Source: Alphaproteobacteria bacterium
GTDB lineage: Bacteria; Pseudomonadota; Alphaproteobacteria; Rs-D84
Direction of reading: 5' to 3'
Length of the DNA: 14,357 nt
Assembly: GCA_009785765.1 (NCBI GenBank)
Contig: WQVP01000001.1
Coordinates: 1-14,357, forward strand
A program made the translations under genes and the position numbers. Positions 1 to 5,723 of the stretch are shown here, piece by piece. A model generated the notes under the pieces. The model had not been told where the DNA came from, did no database searches, and saw only the letters and a list, made by a program, of their open reading frames with translations. Numbering within the stretch: position 1 is the first letter of the stretch; every line of letters starts with the position of its first letter.

Positions 1-64
1 CAAGATCAAGTATATCAATTTCTTCTTCGGCGTGAAGTTCATGCAAATCTTGTCTGTCGCTCAT
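1..64 (-). CDS. Unknown protein, 5' end only
   Basis: Only the first 21 codons are inside the window; the gene runs off the left edge. The peptide begins MSDRQDLHELHAEEEIDILD and is strongly acidic. The start at 64 is chosen because AAGGAG lies six bases upstream; an in-frame ATG at 82 would put that ribosome site inside the gene. An extended -10 box at 131-139 and a leader holding a 14-bp tandem duplication precede it, and two terminators separate it from the pilin gene. Being downstream of a VirB2-like pilin, it might belong to a secretion locus, but nothing in the visible peptide shows this. Function unknown. Confidence 0.6.
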   Translation of the reverse strand, partial: MSDRQDLHELHAEEEIDILDL

Positions 65-83
65 GGCGTACTCCTTCGTCATA

Positions 84-111
84 AAGGCACTAGGCACAAG
101 GCACTAGGCAC
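84..111. repeat. Two perfect 14-bp tandem copies (four heptamers)
   Basis: AAGGCACTAGGCAC occurs twice back to back (84-97 and 98-111). Each copy is itself two 7-bp words, AAGGCAC and TAGGCAC. It lies in the predicted 5' leader of the truncated gene starting at 64. No inverted partner was seen nearby. It belongs to the series of 7-bp-period arrays found across this window. Confidence 0.9.
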
Positions 112-130
112 CAGTTTTGTTATCTTTATA

Positions 131-139
131 ATTATATCA
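131..139 (-). promoter_or_regulatory. Extended -10 promoter, TGATATAAT
   Basis: The minus strand reads TGATATAAT, an extended -10 (TGnTATAAT) with a perfect TATAAT. It lies 67 bases before the ATG at 64 and just after two terminators, so it fits as the promoter of the truncated gene. The identical 9-mer precedes the pilin (578), the GH24-like gene (7859) and the beta-barrel gene (12453). Confidence 0.55.
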
Positions 140-142
140 TAA

Positions 143-176
143 AAAAACACCCAAACCAAACGATTCGGGCATTTTT
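143..176 (-). terminator. Second terminator after the pilin gene
   Basis: On the minus strand the arms at 176-164 and 155-143 pair over 13 positions if G-U pairs are allowed (A5, U-G, G-U, CCC, G-U, AA), around an 8-base loop. The distal arm ends in a run of T and more T follows. The plus-strand transcript would have A-C mismatches instead, so the structure favours minus-strand transcription from the pilin. Confidence 0.55.
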
Positions 177-181
177 ATTAC

Positions 182-205
182 AAAAATCCGGCTTTCGCCG
201 GATTT
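182..205 (-). terminator. Rho-independent terminator of the pilin gene
   Basis: A perfect 9-bp stem (AAATCCGGC / GCCGGATTT) closes a GAAA tetraloop on the minus strand, followed by five T. It starts four bases after the pilin stop codon. Confidence 0.85.
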
Positions 206-208
206 AAA

Positions 209-550
209 TTACCAAGTTCCAAAATCGCATCCCATGGTGTTTGCACCGGTTGCGCTGATGATAAATGTAAGTAATGCACCGACCGCAACAAGCAAGATAA
301 AGCCGACCAACATCGCCATACCTTTCTTTTTAAAGTCATCCATTTTGAATTCTTTTTCGTTAAGCAATTGCCATCCCCATCCAAGGATAATAAATGCCGC
401 ACCGATAAACGCAAGTGTCCGAAGAAGTGCGAATACTGGACGAAGATTGTCCAAAAGACCGCACACAGCGCCTGGATTTGCCATCGGCTGTGCATATGCC
501 GCCGTTGCCGCAAAAGCACCGACACCCAAAGCAATAATTAAATTCTTCAT
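209..550 (-). CDS. VirB2/TrbC-like pilin subunit
   Basis: The 113-residue protein has a signal peptide (residues 1-20, ending AYA before Q21), a short loop with Cys30, a hydrophobic segment at about 38-60, a charged turn (NEKEFKMDDFKKK, about 64-76) and a second hydrophobic segment at about 78-99. This two-helix plan with a basic turn is that of VirB2/TrbC major pilins of type IV secretion systems, whose processed subunits sit in the inner membrane before pilus assembly. Cys30 and Cys108 could form a disulfide joining the two ends (inference). The start follows an AAAGG site. The gene has its own extended -10 promoter and a strong terminator, and lies downstream of a small lipoprotein. No other secretion gene is visible here, so a role in conjugation, effector export or surface attachment cannot be chosen. 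Confidence 0.75.
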   Translation of the reverse strand: MKNLIIALGVGAFAATAAYAQPMANPGAVCGLLDNLRPVFALLRTLAFIGAAFIILGWGWQLLNEKEFKMDDFKKKGMAMLVGFILLVAVGALLTFIISATGANTMGCDFGTW

Positions 551-577
551 AATAAATCCTTTTAGTTTTATGTATAA

Positions 578-586
578 ATTATATCA
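578..586 (-). promoter_or_regulatory. Extended -10 promoter of the pilin
   Basis: TGATATAAT on the minus strand, 28 bases before the pilin ATG, followed by an AAAGG ribosome site. No convincing -35 box: that region is occupied by the heptamer array at 592-619. Same sequence and same 28-base spacing as the promoter at 12453-12461. Confidence 0.65.
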
Positions 587-671
<85 letters not shown>

Positions 672-673
<2 letters not shown>

Positions 674-821
674 ATGCCTGTGGCATTGCACCGAAATTTG
701 GCGGCACTATCAGGCGTTGATTTTGTTCAACAATTGGCTCTACCTCGCATCTTGGGCAACAGCCGGCCAATACGCCGACGGCCAATATTAAACCAAATGC
801 CATCATAAGTTTTTTTATCAT
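672..821 (-). CDS. Small lipoprotein, 49 residues (possible VirB7-like)
   Basis: The ATG at 821 is preceded by GGAG seven bases upstream. The product begins MIKKLMMAFGLILAVGV, a lipoprotein signal peptide, and continues into the lipobox LAGC with Cys21 as the expected lipid-modified residue. The mature part is only 29 residues, with Cys22 and Cys25, and ends QRLIVPPNFGAMPQA. It should be anchored in the outer or inner membrane. A tiny lipoprotein beside a VirB2-like pilin recalls VirB7, which stabilises VirB9; this is inference from size and position. The LIVPPNF stretch also recalls the proline-rich anchor segment of BamF/DUF3035 lipoproteins. The stop codon TAG overlaps the adjacent heptamer array. 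No promoter was seen directly upstream, where the palindromic element lies. Confidence 0.75.
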
Positions 822-835
822 TTTATATCTCCAAA

Positions 836-982
836 GGTTAATTCCCCTTCGCTGGCGAAGGGGTGGATTTGCACGAAGCCATTTATGGCAAAGTGCAAAG
901 ACGGGGTAGTGGTTAATTGGTAATAGACCCCTACCCCGCCGACTTCGTCGGCACCCCTTCCCTTTGGGAAGGGGAATTAACC
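836..982. repeat. 147-bp palindromic element with five nested hairpins
   Basis: The outer 15-bp arms at 836-850 (GGTTAATTCCCCTTC) and 968-982 are perfect reverse complements. Inside are perfect hairpins: 844-861 (CCCCTTCGC / GCGAAGGGG), 869-900 (TTTGCAC / GTGCAAA around an inner GCCAT / ATGGC), 902-938 (CGGGGTAG / CTACCCCG), 938-952 (GCCGAC / GTCGGC) and 954-974 (CCCCTTCCC / GGGAAGGGG). GGTTAATT recurs at 911. No ORF is present. It begins five bases past the thrS stop and ends before the lipoprotein ribosome site. It looks like a non-coding dispersed repeat (MITE- or REP-like) and is more GC-rich than its flanks. It may also act as a thrS terminator or mRNA stabiliser. Confidence 0.85.
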
Positions 983-987
983 ACCGG

Positions 988-2727
988 TTATGCCGGAAGT
1001 TTTGTTTCCTTTTTCATCCACTCTATAAATTCCGCAAGCGGCCTTGTCTCTTGTTTATCGCTTCCCAGATAACGCAGTGTTATTGTTTTATCGCCCATCT
1101 CGGCTTCTCCGACGACCGCAATAATCGGTGTTTTTGACAGCGACAATTCACGGATTTTATACTGGACTTTTTCATTCCGTAAATCTGTGCGGGCACGGAC
1201 GCCAGCCGCACGCAATTCGGCCACAACATCGTTTGCATAGTTGTCATATTTTTCAGACACAGGAATTACAACCACTGGTTCCGGTGATAACCATAGCGGC
1301 AAATGCCCACCAGTTGATTCCAATAATATGCCGGCAAACCTTTCAATAGAGCCATATACCGCACAATGCAACATAAGTGGCCTGTGTTTTTGATTATCCG
1401 CACCAACATATGATAAATCAAAGCGTTCGGGCAAATTCATATCCAATTGGATTGTACCACATTGCCATATTCGCCCGATTGAATCTTTGATGTAATTATC
1501 AATCTTTGGGCCGTAAAATGCGGCATCGCCCTCTTCCACTGTATAACTCATATTGTTTTTATCCAGCGCACTTTTAAGTGCGGCCTCTGCCTTGTCCCAA
1601 ATTTCATCAGAACCTATTCTGAATTCTGATTCCGGACGAGTGGCCAATTTCATTGTAATTTCGCCGTCCAATCCAAAATACGAATAAGTTTCTTTTATCA
1701 TTTTGATAAGTTTGACTATTTCACTTTCCAGCTGTTCTTCTGTGCAATATATATGTGCATCGTCTTGGGTTATGCCACGCACACGCATAAGGCCGGACAA
1801 ACTTCCCGATGATTCATATCTATGAACTTTTCCAAATTCCGCAACATGCATAGGCAAATCACGATATGATTTTATGCCTTGCGCAAAGACCAGCATACCG
1901 CCCGGACAAGACATAGGCTTTACAACAAACACTTCGTCATCAAGTGTTTGCCCGACAAAATTTTTGGACGCATATTTTGCCCAATGGCCGGATGTTTCCC
2001 ACAGACATTTATTCATAACCTCTGGTGTGGCGATTTCGGTATATCCCGCTTTTTCAATTATTGCACGTTTCAGATCTATGAATTTCCGGAAAAAGCGAAG
2101 TCCCTTGTCGTGCCAAAAAACCATGCCCGGCGCATATTCAGATTCAAAGTGGCACAGCTCCATTTCACGGCAAAGACGACGATTGTCTCTTTTCGCAGCC
2201 TCTTCCATTTGGTGCAGGTGTGCATCCAATTCTTCTTTGGTTAAAAATGCATCAACATATACACGCTGCAACATTTTATTCTTTGAATCGCCCCTCCAGT
2301 ATGCGCCCGCAACAGAGCGAATCTTAAACGCATCACGTGGTAATTCTTTGGAATTTTCAACATGCGGCCCACGGCACAGGTCGGTAAAATTGCGGAATTT
2401 ATAAATGGTGACGGTGTCGGTGTCAGTGTCGGCAATGTCATCAATCCATTCCAACTTTAATGGTTCATTTTGAAAAATTTCTTTGGCCTCTGTCACCGAC
2501 ACCGACACAGGCACGAATTGTCCCGCACCCTTTATAAGTTCACGCATTTCCTTTTCAATTTTTGGAAAGTCCGCCTCTGTTAAACGATGCGCCATATCAA
2601 AGTCGTAATAGAACCCGTTTTCAATCGCGGGTCCGCCGCCGAATTTCACATCCGGCCATAATTTTTGCACCGCCGCCGCCAATACATGCGCCATAGAGTG
2701 CCTTATAATATTTATATCCACTGACAT
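988..2727 (-). CDS. thrS: Threonyl-tRNA synthetase lacking the TGS domain
   Basis: It charges tRNA-Thr with threonine in the cytoplasm and clears mischarged Ser-tRNA. The 579-residue product starts directly in the editing domain: HSMAH (His10, His14) and CRGPH (Cys118, His122) carry the editing residues. The class II core follows, with zinc ligands Cys274 (MSCPG), His325 (DDAHIYC) and His454 (LHCAVYGS), motif 2 around Arg303 and motif 3 Arg463 (IERF), then an anticodon-binding domain (DLRNEK at 515). The usual N-terminal TGS domain (about 60 residues) is absent. The start at 2727 has AAAGG seven bases upstream; an in-frame ATG at 2841 adds residues with no TGS resemblance and would lie upstream of the promoter proposed at 2765-2793. 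Residues 73-79 and 100-107 are encoded by two inverted hexamer arrays. The Arg commonly following the zinc His is Cys here. The gene has its own promoter. Confidence 0.95.
   Translation of the reverse strand: MSVDINIIRHSMAHVLAAAVQKLWPDVKFGGGPAIENGFYYDFDMAHRLTEADFPKIEKEMRELIKGAGQFVPVSVSVTEAKEIFQNEPLKLEWIDDIADTDTDTVTIYKFRNFTDLCRGPHVENSKELPRDAFKIRSVAGAYWRGDSKNKMLQRVYVDAFLTKEELDAHLHQMEEAAKRDNRRLCREMELCHFESEYAPGMVFWHDKGLRFFRKFIDLKRAIIEKAGYTEIATPEVMNKCLWETSGHWAKYASKNFVGQTLDDEVFVVKPMSCPGGMLVFAQGIKSYRDLPMHVAEFGKVHRYESSGSLSGLMRVRGITQDDAHIYCTEEQLESEIVKLIKMIKETYSYFGLDGEITMKLATRPESEFRIGSDEIWDKAEAALKSALDKNNMSYTVEEGDAAFYGPKIDNYIKDSIGRIWQCGTIQLDMNLPERFDLSYVGADNQKHRPLMLHCAVYGSIERFAGILLESTGGHLPLWLSPEPVVVIPVSEKYDNYANDVVAELRAAGVRARTDLRNEKVQYKIRELSLSKTPIIAVVGEAEMGDKTITLRYLGSDKQETRPLAEFIEWMKKETKLPA
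2407..2512. repeat. Two inverted hexamer arrays inside thrS
   Basis: At 2407-2430 the words are GGTGAC, GGTGTC, GGTGTC, AGTGTC. At about 2491-2512 the reverse complement recurs as CACCGA, CACCGA, CACAGG. GTG-based 17-mers of the two sites match at 15 positions as inverted copies. They encode the alternating stretches DTDTDTVT and PVSVSVT in variable parts of the editing domain. The period is six rather than the seven seen elsewhere, so reading frame is kept with each added copy. Confidence 0.75.
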
Positions 2728-2764
2728 AATATGTCCTTTTATATCTTTTATTTTAATTGAATTG

Positions 2765-2793
2765 ATTATAGTGTGATTGTGCACAATGTGCAA
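2765..2793 (-). promoter_or_regulatory. thrS promoter with a 12-bp palindrome in its spacer
   Basis: On the minus strand TTGCAC (2793-2788), a 17-base spacer and a perfect TATAAT (2770-2765) form a good sigma-70-type promoter; the predicted leader is about 30 bases. The spacer contains ATTGTGCACAAT (2776-2787), a perfect 12-bp palindrome placed where a bound repressor would block RNA polymerase. The regulator is unknown. Confidence 0.7.
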
Positions 2794-2870
2794 TATGAAA
2801 TTACCGCCCAACAGGCGTTGTTGTCGCTGTAAAGATAACAAATGATTTAATCATAACGTGCGTATTATAA

Positions 2871-2900
2871 AATAAATGCTGGACAAGTCCAGCATTTATT
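2871..2900. terminator. Perfect 14-bp hairpin after the hemolysin III gene
   Basis: AATAAATGCTGGAC at 2871-2884 is repeated as its exact reverse complement at 2887-2900 with a two-base loop. It overlaps the last base of the hemolysin III stop codon. On the minus strand the distal arm runs into TTTATTTTATAAT, a T-rich exit that fits a terminator separating this gene from thrS. Confidence 0.8.
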
Positions 2901-3661
2901 TATGGAACGAAATCTATGATACTTCCGAACAATACGGCGAAGAAAAAGAATATACTTCCCGCCAATACGAACAAATGCCATATCATGTGGCTGTACTTTA
3001 ATTTCCGCCAGACATAAAACAATATACCGATTGAATACGACAGACCACCGGCAAGCATAAGCCAAAGCGCACGCTCACTCATCACATATATCACCCACGG
3101 AAGGACCAACAATAACGCCCATCCCATGGCAAGGTATATAAGCGGCATCCAACGTGGCTGCTTGCGTGGATTCCTTATCTTCATGTATCCACCAAATATG
3201 GCCAGCGACCATAAAAGGACAAACATAGGCCATCCAACATGCGGCGGCATATTAACCAATAAAAACGGAGTGTATGTTCCGGCGATTAATCCGTATATGG
3301 CAATATTATCCCATACCTCAAACCCCAATTCCGATTTTTGACCAATCATTGCATGTGCAAATGTTGATGCCATATAAAGCGAAATCATTGTTGCGGCAAA
3401 AATTGATGTTGAAACCAATGCCCAAATATTTCCATGCGCCCATGAAAATGTGACAAGTATCGGAAGTGCGGCGATGGCAAGCCCTATTCCAATTCCATGC
3501 GTTACGATATCCATAATCCATTCAGATTTTGACGGGATTCGTTCCCACCGAAATTGTCCGGCGGCTTTCATAACTTTCATAATATACGATGCACGTGGAT
3601 TATTTTTGATTGCTCTTTTTTGTGCGCGAACAATCCTGCGCGGTTTTTTGACCGTTGTCAT
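2900..3661 (-). CDS. Hemolysin III family (PAQR-like) membrane protein
   Basis: The 253-residue protein has a basic N-terminal tail (about 1-45, longer than usual) and then about seven hydrophobic segments. Family signatures are present: SEWIMDIVTHGIG (46-58), YMASTFAHA (96-104), WDNIAIYGLIAGTYTPFLL (117-135) and a C-terminal HMIWHLFVLAGS (225-236). The three histidines expected to bind metal (His103, His225, His229) and Asp118 are kept, so the hydrolase-like metal site of the CREST/PAQR superfamily looks intact. The Asn after Asp118 replaces the common His, and a later His often found near the C-terminus is Phe. It sits in the inner membrane. Bacterial members have no settled physiological role, and haemolysis should not be assumed. 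The start follows AAGGAAGG. It lies 150 bases downstream of gltX, beyond a long array hairpin, and may be expressed separately. Confidence 0.9.
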   Translation of the reverse strand: MTTVKKPRRIVRAQKRAIKNNPRASYIMKVMKAAGQFRWERIPSKSEWIMDIVTHGIGIGLAIAALPILVTFSWAHGNIWALVSTSIFAATMISLYMASTFAHAMIGQKSELGFEVWDNIAIYGLIAGTYTPFLLVNMPPHVGWPMFVLLWSLAIFGGYMKIRNPRKQPRWMPLIYLAMGWALLLVLPWVIYVMSERALWLMLAGGLSYSIGILFYVWRKLKYSHMIWHLFVLAGSIFFFFAVLFGSIIDFVP

Positions 3662-3733
3662 TTTTCCTTCCTTTCGTTGTGCGTCCGACGATAATGATAA
3701 ATAATAATAATTATCAGACGACTTTTTTAATTC

Positions 3734-3825
3734 AGATAGTAGATAGTAAATATTAGATAATAAATAATAGATATAATTCAGTACATATCTACTATCTATT
3801 CTCTACTATCTATTCTCTATTATCT
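3734..3825. repeat. Inverted pair of six-heptamer arrays at the gltX 3' end
   Basis: Left arm 3734-3775 reads AGATAGT, AGATAGT, AAATATT, AGATAAT, AAATAAT, AGATATA. Right arm 3785-3825, on the other strand, reads AGATAAT, AGAGAAT, AGATAGT, AGAGAAT, AGATAGT, AGATAT. The units align heptamer by heptamer with one or two differences each, giving an imperfect stem of about 41 bp with a nine-base loop. On the minus strand the right arm encodes the last four gltX residues (DNRE) and its stop codon. No T-run follows, so intrinsic termination is uncertain. Confidence 0.9.
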
Positions 3826-5474
3826 AAAATTTTTTGGATACGACTTTGAACTCTATCGCTTCCCATAACCTGCATAACACTATATAAATCTGGCGCCATA
3901 GTACGGCCCGTTAATGCCACACGCAACGCCATCGCAACATCGCCATTTTTGACGCCCATCTTTTCGGCGATTGCGACAATTTTTGACCACCAAATATCTT
4001 TCTGGTCCTTTATATCAAAGGAGTTAAGGAATTCGGAAAATATTTTTTTATCTTCATCTGTCATATCCGGCGACACAAATTTATCATCAAAAAAGTATTC
4101 AATTTCGGATAGAGTTTGCGACCAGGTTATAAAATCTTTCCGAATATGTTTTGGATTGTCGCGCTCTATGTTTAATATATTGTGCAGATAATCTGTCCCG
4201 CCTTTTTTAATTATATTGTACCACTCTGGCGAATACAACTGCGCCCATGCAAACACAGCGTTAGTAATTTCTAAATTCGCTTCATTCATTTTTGAGATGT
4301 GTTCTTTCGCCCACCACTCTAATTTTTTCATGTCAAACAGTGCGCCGGATGTTGGAATTTTTTTCAAACGAAATTCATGTTCCCAAATATTATTAACCTT
4401 GCCTTTTGTTTTGTCTTCTTCATAAGATGAATTTAATATATTATAAAGGTATTCCAATACAGCCTCTGTTGGATATCCGTTTTTTATAAAAAAATCAACT
4501 GACGACATCGGATCATGACGCTTGGAAAGTTTGCGCTGATTTCCTGTTTCCGCATCTATTGTATCAAGTGTTGATGTATGTGCATATTTTGGCGATTGCC
4601 AACCCATCATATCAAACAACTGCTTATGAACTGGAAATGATGACAACCATTCTTCAGCGCGAATAACGTGTGTTGTGCGCATAAAATAATCGTCGCAAAG
4701 ATGTGCAAAATGATATGTCGGCAGGCCGTCATTTGACTTTATAATAACAATATCATCTGTGTTTTCTGGGAATTCTATACTTCCCCTAATCTCGTCCTTG
4801 CAATAAACTTTTTTTTCGTCAACCCCTGGCGAATACAGGCGAATACTTGGCACCAATCCCGCATCAAGTTTTGCGGTTATTTCGTCCGCCGTTAAATTAC
4901 GATTGCGTGCAAATTCGCCGTAAATCCCGGGGCGAATTTTATTTTTGGCTTGCGATTCACGGATTTCATTCATTTCATCTGCCGTCATAAAACATGGATA
5001 TGCTTTACCGCCGGCCAATAATTCCGCCGCAACGCTATGATAGATATCCTTGCGCATTGACTGTACGTATGGCCCATAATCACCAGTGCTTATAATTCGC
5101 AGCTCAGATTTAGTTTCATCAAATTCATTTGTCATGGAAATGCCTTCGTCTGGCTCCAATCTAAATTTTTCCAACGAGTCTATAATAATCTTTGTTGCGC
5201 CCGCAACCTCTCTTGCTGTGTCTGTGTCCTCTATTCTTAAATAGAAAACGCCGCCAGATTGCTGGGCAAGTTTTTTGTTCAACAGCACTTGATAAAGCCC
5301 GCCAATATGCATAAATCCCGTCGGACTGGGCGCGAAACGTGTAACCATTGCGCCTTCGCCCAATTGACGATCGGGATAATCTATCTCTAACTGCTCTAAT
5401 GATTTTTGCGTCCAGTCTGCTGGACGTTGTAAAACACGTGCGATTAAATCTGGTGATAATCCAACTCTGCTCAT
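3810..5474 (-). CDS. gltX: Glutamyl-tRNA synthetase, Clostridia-like form
   Basis: A class I synthetase that charges tRNA-Glu in the cytoplasm. The HIGH motif appears as HIGG (56-59) within RFAPSPTGFMHIGGL, and the KMSKS loop as KLSKR (315-319). YLRIEDTDTAREV (78-90) lies in the catalytic domain; the rest is the helical anticodon-binding region. At 554 residues it is longer than the usual 470-500, because about 43 residues (containing IDYPDRQLGEGAMVTRFAPS) precede the Rossmann fold. From memory this extension, the ending of RKLSKRHDP and the segment YNILNSSYEE resemble GluRS of Clostridia rather than the short alphaproteobacterial enzyme, suggesting lateral transfer. The start at 5474 overlaps the stop of a 61-codon ORF (ATGA) and lacks a strong ribosome site, which fits coupled translation. 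The last four codons lie in a heptamer array. Discriminating versus non-discriminating activity cannot be read here. Confidence 0.93.
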   Translation of the reverse strand: MSRVGLSPDLIARVLQRPADWTQKSLEQLEIDYPDRQLGEGAMVTRFAPSPTGFMHIGGLYQVLLNKKLAQQSGGVFYLRIEDTDTAREVAGATKIIIDSLEKFRLEPDEGISMTNEFDETKSELRIISTGDYGPYVQSMRKDIYHSVAAELLAGGKAYPCFMTADEMNEIRESQAKNKIRPGIYGEFARNRNLTADEITAKLDAGLVPSIRLYSPGVDEKKVYCKDEIRGSIEFPENTDDIVIIKSNDGLPTYHFAHLCDDYFMRTTHVIRAEEWLSSFPVHKQLFDMMGWQSPKYAHTSTLDTIDAETGNQRKLSKRHDPMSSVDFFIKNGYPTEAVLEYLYNILNSSYEEDKTKGKVNNIWEHEFRLKKIPTSGALFDMKKLEWWAKEHISKMNEANLEITNAVFAWAQLYSPEWYNIIKKGGTDYLHNILNIERDNPKHIRKDFITWSQTLSEIEYFFDDKFVSPDMTDEDKKIFSEFLNSFDIKDQKDIWWSKIVAIAEKMGVKNGDVAMALRVALTGRTMAPDLYSVMQVMGSDRVQSRIQKILDNRE

Positions 5475-5656
5475 CTTTGTTTTTCCGTTGCTGTTTTTAT
5501 ATCTTTATATTTTGTGCCGTTGCAATGTGTTGCCAAAAGAACAAGCGATGCGATAATAATTAAAAACCGAATCCGCACCCGGCGCGAATGCGCCGTACGT
5601 TTTATATTATTATCAACATCCCGAAGGAAGCCTGCCCGCATGGATATATAGTCCAT
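5471..5656 (-). CDS. Small single-pass membrane protein, 61 residues
   Basis: This short ORF begins MDYISMRAGFLRDVDNN and has a basic stretch (RTAHSRRVRIR, about 20-30) followed by a hydrophobic helix, FLIIIASLVLLATHC (31-45), then a polar tail. That is the plan of a small inner-membrane protein with its N-terminus inside. LATHC is not a proper lipobox, since His precedes the Cys. Its stop overlaps the gltX start (ATGA), and a good promoter (TTGATA, 16 bases, TATAAT) lies upstream, so it is likely the first gene of an operon with gltX. The initiator has only a weak ribosome site; Met6 is an alternative. I do not recognise a family. It might instead be a leader whose translation controls gltX. 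Confidence 0.45.
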   Translation of the reverse strand: MDYISMRAGFLRDVDNNIKRTAHSRRVRIRFLIIIASLVLLATHCNGTKYKDIKTATEKQR

Positions 5657-5663
5657 TTTTTAT

Positions 5664-5698
5664 ATTTCTGATTTGCGATTTATGATTTCTGATTTATT
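5664..5698. repeat. Five tandem heptamers in the gltX-trmB divergent promoter
   Basis: ATTTCTG, ATTTGCG, ATTTATG, ATTTCTG, ATTTATT run from 5664 to 5698 with a strict 7-bp period. The array lies in the leader of the minus-strand ORF-gltX transcript and upstream of trmB, overlapping the probable core promoters. No inverted partner was seen. Confidence 0.85.
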
Positions 5699-5723
5699 AT
5701 ATAACAAATAAAAGGATTATCAA
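5696..5723 (-). promoter_or_regulatory. Promoter of the small ORF-gltX operon
   Basis: On the minus strand TTGATA (5723-5718), a 16-base spacer and TATAAT (5701-5696). The -35 box touches the trmB start codon, so transcription of the two divergent units probably interferes. A weaker plus-strand candidate for trmB is TTGCGA at 5673-5678 with TATTAT at 5695-5700, 16 bases apart. Confidence 0.6.

Noticed and set aside
1874..2404. Long open frame antisense to thrS
   Set aside because: Its composition mirrors the opposite strand of a well-supported gene; no ribosome site or family resemblance.
2728..2841. Upstream in-frame start that would extend ThrS by 38 residues
   Set aside because: The extra residues do not resemble a TGS domain, would be encoded upstream of a good promoter, and lack a ribosome site; ATG 2727 has AAAGG at proper distance.
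3682..3722. Hairpin between gltX and the hemolysin III gene (TGATAA / TTATCA with CGTC / GACG)
   Set aside because: A nine-base bulge interrupts the stem, and the T-run follows only on the plus strand, where no gene needs a terminator.
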